This document shows, piece after piece, positions 58,985 through 64,000 of a DNA stretch of 64,000 nucleotides; within the stretch, counting starts at the first letter, position 1, and each line of letters opens with the position of its first letter. The stretch lies in contig NC_088297.1 of assembly GCF_032854445.1 (NCBI RefSeq), positions 23,509,127-23,573,126 of the forward strand. The letters run 5' to 3'. The stretch is from Liolophura sinensis. Its lineage: Eukaryota > Mollusca > Polyplacophora > Chitonida > Chitonidae. Both the position numbers and the translations under genes were made by a program. The notes below the pieces were generated by a model that had not been told where the DNA came from, did no database searches, and saw only the letters and a program-made list of their open reading frames with translations.

Positions 58985-61630
58985 TCATTCATTTGAAGAG
59001 AATAAAAGAGACCAGATTTCTTTATCAATCTGCAGGTGACGTGTGCCAATTTTACACGGTTCGGGAATGGTGCAGATTACGTCCTCGTGGCGATACCAGA
59101 CGACATCGTCAAACCTTGACCAGAAGAATCTGTTTTCCCCAACTGCCGACATGCACTTCACTTCCACATCCTCCTCATCCACACCTGTCACAATACCCGG
59201 GTAATATTTCCCATCGTACATATACTTTACCACACACCATTTTCCGATAACGTCAGGGTCGGTGATGTCGAGAGGAGTCAGGCCGGTGTGTGAAAGCTCA
59301 TGAGTCGGTTGTTGAGGAGTAGTCATTTCAGATGTCGGAAACACAAACTCTTTGGCATCATAACAAGAACAGCGTAAGGTGTCTGGATGGCTACAGAAGC
59401 AACTTATCTGTCTGTAATACATTGACCCCATCTTTGTTGTACATATCTGATGAATGCCCATTGTACCAGGAACGGTTACTGTGTTCTCGGGAAGCATCTT
59501 TGTAGCATTGGTAACAGAAGAACTGTCAGTGAAAAACATTTTCACTTTGGTTTCTGACTTCGTTAGTTCACCAAACATTTTTTTTAGCATCAGGGATATC
59601 TATGCCCGCATTAACAAGGCGATCTGCTGCTCTTTTGATGGACCCACCTACTCCATCAGGGGCGCCCTTACCGTGCCCAGCTTCAAAGAAATTCCACGTT
59701 GCTGATGAGAAACCGTGCTGGTATATTTTGGTACAGAAAAGGAAAAAGTTTTTCTTTTGTCTGTACTGGGTGGACGGGCCATCGCTGTAGAAGTGCAACG
59801 TGTCTACCTTTGGGAACTCAGTTTTAATGTACTGAAAAACAGGCTCTAGGTATGTCCAGATTGCAGGTGGGTCATGCTGCAGCGATGGGGACATAGTGCA
59901 CATAGCTATTGCCTCTGGAATGTTTCCTACCTGAAGCACCACGTCATGTAAGGTAACTTGCTGGTGTGAGGCTCCAAAGTGTGCTGACTGTATTTCTGTG
60001 GCATATTGACAAAGATAATTTTCAGCGAAATCAAGCTGGATTATGCATTCATTATCCTTAAGGTTTTCCTTCAACTGTCGTAGAGAGGCAAACTGGTGAC
60101 GTATGTTAAATAAATGGCGCTGAAATTGCTTCATCTGTTTCTGGAACAAATTAACCACATCCACCAGTCTTTCTGAAATTTTATCCTTTGACGTCACCCT
60201 CTGTTGCTTCACTTCCGAGGACTTCAGCACTCTCTCTGTCTTTTTGGAAACCCATTGCCAGTATTCTACCTGTTGTAACTCATCATAGTTTTCTGCCACT
60301 GGAACTTGAGCCGAGACGCATGATGCGCACTCGCCGTACATGCACGCCTTTTGATTTCTGTCACAAGCCATGTTGTCTGCCATTTGACATAAGTCGGATG
60401 TTTGTAAAAGTTTTAAGTCACGCAATTTTTGGACAAGTAGGTTCAAGTTTTCATGTGTTTTACACAGACAGGTTTCTCTGTCTTTTGAGGACGGTATAAT
60501 TACCCAAAACGGTCGCAACCGACAGAAGAGAGAATATGATATCTTCATGTTTGGGCTCTCTGAAAGAAATTTCATGTGAAGCACCTTCAAGCTGTCGCAT
60601 AGAAAGCGTTTCTGCATTTTCTGCTTATTTCGGGTTTTTGTCTCCTTTTTCCCAGCAGTTATACGTGATACGTCATCCCGGATGTAAAAGGATCGAACTC
60701 GTGATGCAAACTTTGAGGCCCACGCTGCCATCTTCCGTTTCTTAAAATCAAAAGGGTCTACATTACACGTGGAGCCAGTGACTAGATGTTTCCATCTTCT
60801 TTGGGAAAAGCCAAAAATTTCTTCCGCAAATTTCTGGAATCGATACTGTTTGACTATTTTCCCAGTCAAAAGTCGTGCCACCATTTGTTTCCTCCTCTCA
60901 TGATGCGACGCCTTGTATTTGGCTTTCAGGTCGCTGACTAGGGCAAAGTGGAAATTTAATGTTTGTCTGACAGATTTCCCAACATGAAAGTTCCTTAGTA
61001 ACTGACGAGTTTTACTTCTAGGGCTGTCTGATGTGCGATTGAGAAGACGGTTGTATCGCTTTCTGTAGCGCTCTGCACGCCTCCTTTCCTGCTGTAATGC
61101 TTCTATCAAGTCTTTCATGTCCTTAGAGCGTTTAGCCCGAGCCCTTCGCCTTCTAAGTCCACTTTCTCTTCTGAAACACAACCATGAGAAATAATACTTT
61201 AGCTTTTGTGCGCACATATATACTAAAACTCTAACTGTAACAAAATCAAGAATTCATTTTGGATTGCCATATCTGCCATTTGTCAGCTTTTGTAATACAC
61301 ACGTTGGGCCTATCTCACAGGAAGACAATACAACTTAATCAGCTACACATACCTGCCGTTTCCATTATCGTCAGGGCTGCATGGAGGGGTCATAATATTT
61401 CGTGCTGACTTCTGCGTTGCCCTATGAGTTTGTTGTTTTTTTCTCCAGTACTTTCGTCTATTTCGCCTCTCCCTGTCAGTCAACTGATCAACACTCAGTC
61501 TGGATGCTGACTTTCCTTTGTTATCATGCCATCTCCGTCTTTCCTTCTGTAAGAAGTTATTTCTGCGCTCAGGATCTGCATCTCGACGTTGTCTATATCG
61601 ACGCTGTTTTTCTGCAGCAGATAGAGGCAT
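58985..61630 (-). CDS. Transposase of the 4.9-kb DNA transposon, two exons
   Basis: Exon 1: 61630-61353, from MPLSAAEKQRRYRQRRDADP, highly basic and bZIP-like. Donor GTATGT, acceptor TTTCAG, exon 2: 61170-58985; the junction reads NGNGR/RESGLRRRR. Exon 2 holds a basic coiled region (ALQQERRRAERYRKRYNRLL), a Cys-rich stretch (CDRNQKACMYGECASC), then three acidic landmarks of an RNase-H-like core: LDFAENY (Asp codon 60030-60032), FYSDGPSTQ (59781-59783) and FFEAGHGKG (Glu 59682-59684). The C terminus has a Tudor-like GKWCVVKYMYDGKYYPGIVT domain. A run of eight A at about 59576-59583 (minus strand) shifts the frame by one base between the core and the C-terminal 200 codons. Otherwise about 820 codons are open. 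Similar proteins are common as uncharacterised animal proteins. Confidence 0.85.
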
Positions 61631-61746
61631 ATTCCTGCCGTATATGCTTCTTGAAAAGTTCTTCTGCAACAAAAACAGACTTTTATGACGCACTGCTCTG
61701 ATAAGAATAAATAGTATTAGGTTACGCTTTAGCTTTTAATCTAAAA

Positions 61747-62166
61747 TGTCAACAACGTTACCATATGTCACCCACGTTACCAGGTACAGGGTAGCGTAGT
61801 TGACAGTAACGTTGTTGACAGAAATGCACAAAAACAACAAGAACTCCGTGCTGTACACAGACAATGGAAGTTACTTAAGGTGAAAGGCATTTGATTACAT
61901 CAGATATATTAGACTGTTAATTACTTTTTCAGGTAAAACCTTTGATTGGCAAAATATCATGGTAACATAGTTGACATATTTAAGTGACAGACCATTTAGG
62001 TTGAGCCATTAATCAACAGTTTTTGGCGAAAAATGCATAAAAACTTACCAAACCTGACTTTGAAGATCAGCAATTTCCCGCCTTTGCCCTGGGGGATCTG
62101 GTTGTCATCAAGGGCATGTAACTCTTGTTAAGCTCACCAGAAAGTGTCATGGTAACGTAGTTGACA
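61747..62166. repeat. Subterminal motif cluster, right side
   Basis: Copies of GGTAACGTAGTTGACA or its inverse at 61747-61762 (inverse), 61766-61781 (inverse), 61790-61805, 61805-61820, 61961-61976 and 62151-62166. The two pairs at 61747-61820 form a head-to-head palindromic block. Confidence 0.8.
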
Positions 62167-62554
62167 CAGCACTAAGGGACATCATTTTCACAGGCTGTAT
62201 TTAATGCATTTGTACATTTTCAACGTAGTTTTCTTATTACATATATTATTCAATGCTAACGGCAACAACTGATTTTGGCTGGAGATAGAAATTCCACAAA
62301 AAAAGAGCATTTTAAGTAAGGTTTTAATACAAAACTCACTGTGGGACATGTCATTTTACCAACACCACAAAACCAAATCAATGCATAAAGCATGTTATTT
62401 GCCTCTTTTTTAAAGCCAAACTAGTACATTTTAGCAGTTATTGTCTTGTATTTCATACTCCTGCAAATCTTCATTCTCATATTGAAGAAAATAGTCTTGT
62501 TTAGCGCTGTCTGAGCCTTAGGACATAAAATATACTGTTGTGGTAGAATGACCC
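62167..62554. other. Right terminal region of the DNA transposon
   Basis: Non-coding and AT-rich, ending in the inverted terminal repeat. No further motif copies seen. Confidence 0.6.
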
Positions 62555-63485
62555 TGTGTATAGAAATACTATACATGTACATGCGTATCTAATGTCATGG
62601 CACATTTTTCTTTCTTTTTCTTAATAATGGAAAGATGAACAATAACTTGTAGGTAGAAAGGAGATGAGCCTGTGGAGTGAAACTATTTACTTTCGCAAAT
62701 ACAAGTTAATGCCCCTTTTGAAACTCTTCAATATGAGTTTAACACTAAAGGATGTCGTAAAGTAGACAACCTCGTCTAGCGGCAGTTCACCGTGAACGAC
62801 GATCGTGCGCGGCGAAGCAACAACAACAACCACAAAAAAATGATTTAGTGTCTTAAACTTGGTATAAAGGACGTTTTATGCCAAAATCATGCCACAGTCA
62901 GTGAGTACTAATGTTGTTTTAACTGGAAAGATGCCGTACGTGGTTTGTTACAGCAAGAATATGTCCAAAAGTAATGGAAACTCTACTCGAATTTGTCACT
63001 TCAAAATATTAACAATGGCGGATGTTTCGCCAAACTTAAGGTCGCTACAAAAAATGTTGTTAGCAACCTAGCCAAACAATATCCGATCACCAAGCTTGGA
63101 GAGAAACTCCTTCAACATGTCAGTGTATTATACGTGAAATATGGTGTTCTAATTAAGTCATCAAATGTTAAAATTCTTACGTTGGAAGGGACAGGGGTCC
63201 ACGGAAACTGTGTCCTTCAAAAGTTATATTAAGGCGCCAAAAACAACTTGCTCTCATGAGTCCACAAAATATCCTGTCTCTATACGTTACAAAAAAAACA
63301 TATATATATTTCAAAATATTCCACAAAAATTCTAATTTAATTTGAGGATATGTCTAACCCATAAAAATTTACATTTTACTGGTAAAACCTGTGTCTACGT
63401 TATGGACAAGGCAGAAAATTAACCCCTAACCTCCCATGCAATTATATGAAATAATATACTGTCTCTAGCAAAATCGCCACAATAT

Positions 63486-63800
63486 TTACTGATTTATTTT
63501 ATTGAAGATATACATCGTACTTAAGAATAGCTCGCTTATACGATGGAGGCCAACATTATGGTGAGAGGAAACCGGGCACAGGCACGAGTAACCCATGACC
63601 ATCCGCAGGTTGTTGACAGATTTTTCAACGTACGGCCGGGGGGGGGGGGGGGCAGAATGAGCTGGGTAGGCTGTATATATGTATTCAAGCAGATACAGGA
63701 AAGGTTTATATCACTTTCCTAGCTTGCTGTCGAAAAGAATTGCTTGAAAGAAAAGCTCGGCTGTTCACGCTGGGAATCGAACAGGGTTTGACGCCTTTAG
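63486..63800 (-). repeat. SINE (family 2) with recognisable tRNA-like head
   Basis: TTTACTGATTTATTTTATTG (tail side), GTACTTAAGAATAGCTCGCT TATACGA, GGAGGCCAACATTATGGTGA GAGGAAACCGG and CATGACCATCCGCAGGTTGT T, then a 15-base G run near 63640. At 63755-63790 the reverse strand reads CCCTGTTCGATTCCCAGCG (box B). The LTR element inserted next to its tail. Confidence 0.65.
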
Positions 63801-64000
63801 CTTCGGTTCAGCATATACAGTCACATTAACGTTTAGCCTGAGTGCTTTGTATACAATCTTTTCAGTCAGTGGCCCTTTACATATGTAAATGAGTGAAAAC
63901 CCGTCAAACGCCTACTATGGCGATGATTTTTTTCTCCACTCAAGTTTCATACCAGCCAAACAAGTGGCTCTCAGGGTCGTCCCTTTACATGTACCTGTTG

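Larger units (their letters stand above)
57650..62554 (-). mobile_element. 4.9-kb DNA transposon, Sola-like (superfamily uncertain)
   Basis: Terminal inverted repeats: left GGGTCATTCTACC..AGGGTATATTTTA, right in reverse GGGTCATTCTACC..ACAGTATATTTT. The target-site duplication is TGTG (57646-57649, 62555-62558), and the uninterrupted site is present in the other LTR. It carries one spliced minus-strand transposase gene and ten subterminal copies of GGTAACGTAGTTGACA. A 4-bp duplication and a DDE-type protein fit Sola elements, but I recall no diagnostic residue that settles it; Academ-like or an unnamed group are alternatives. Younger than the LTR element it interrupts. Confidence 0.85.
48851..63481 (-). 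mobile_element. Ty3/Gypsy-type LTR retrotransposon, young, with nested insertion
   Basis: Element on the minus strand. LTRs are at 48851-50890 and at 56531-57649 plus 62559-63481; the second is split by a DNA transposon. LTR ends read TGTGGCGATTT..AAATCGCTACA on the minus strand (TG..CA). The flanks show a 4-bp direct repeat ATAT at 48847-48850 and 63482-63485. The internal region (50891-56530) carries gag, protease, reverse transcriptase, RNase H and integrase in Ty3/Gypsy order; no envelope gene was recognised. The LTRs are about 2.04 kb and almost identical to each other, so the insertion is recent. The coding region lies in several frames with roughly two or three breaks, so it is treated as a fossil. 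Confidence 0.95.
56531..63481 (-). repeat. LTR (5' side), interrupted by a DNA transposon
   Basis: Pieces 56531-57649 and 62559-63481 together match the other LTR in order and length (2042 versus 2040 bp, TGTG duplication counted once). The gap is the 57650-62554 transposon. Confidence 0.93.

Overview
This is a eukaryotic, almost certainly molluscan, nuclear window. The evidence is spliced genes with GT/AG introns of several kb, abundant tRNA-headed SINEs with AATAAATAAA-type tails, palindromic MITEs, many long minisatellites, and protein families (STAM, FAXC) whose exon structure matches animals. The exact species cannot be fixed from the sequence.

Three host genes are supported. (1) Seven-exon genes aside, positions 11765-16477 (+) hold six exons of a STAM gene (ESCRT-0 endosomal sorting adaptor). 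They cover the VHS domain and run up to the start of the ubiquitin-interacting motif; the first coding exon and everything from the UIM on were not found. (2) Positions 20861-31487 (+) hold a complete six-exon FAXC-like gene (failed axon connections family, thioredoxin/GST fold), 273 aa. (3) Positions 39473-46181 (-) hold exons 2-6 of a second FAXC-like gene. It faces the first tail to tail, with identical internal exon lengths (197, 197, 117 nt) and phases. Its first exon was not located.

The rest is repeats. The left end (873-4146) is a decayed hAT transposon with CAGTGGTGTA termini. The STAM introns carry four copies of a 220-bp MITE and a tandem array grown from a SINE-like piece. A 2.1-kb, 34-bp-period minisatellite (18480-20560) sits just upstream of FAXC-A; it is open in several frames and mimics a 600-aa protein. 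FAXC-A introns hold a Tc1-like relic, two MITE families and arrays of 53, 62 and 18 bp. Between and inside the two FAXC genes are arrays of 70, 34 and 32 bp and a LINE ORF1 relic. Two of the arrays (21947-22500 in gene A, 42300-43680 in gene B) are built from pieces of the genes' own exons, and a third (39385-39500) runs into the last codons and stop of gene B.

The right end is a four-layer nest. A young Ty3/Gypsy-type LTR element (48851-63481, minus strand, LTRs about 2.04 kb, flanked by ATAT) carries in its right LTR a 4.9-kb cut-and-paste DNA transposon (57650-62554, 4-bp duplication TGTG). That transposon encodes a spliced transposase with a visible DDE-type triad and has ten copies of a 16-bp subterminal motif. 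A tRNA-derived SINE (58601-58967) has in turn inserted beside its transposase stop. The DNA transposon is the least familiar system here; my best guess for its superfamily is Sola-like, with low certainty.
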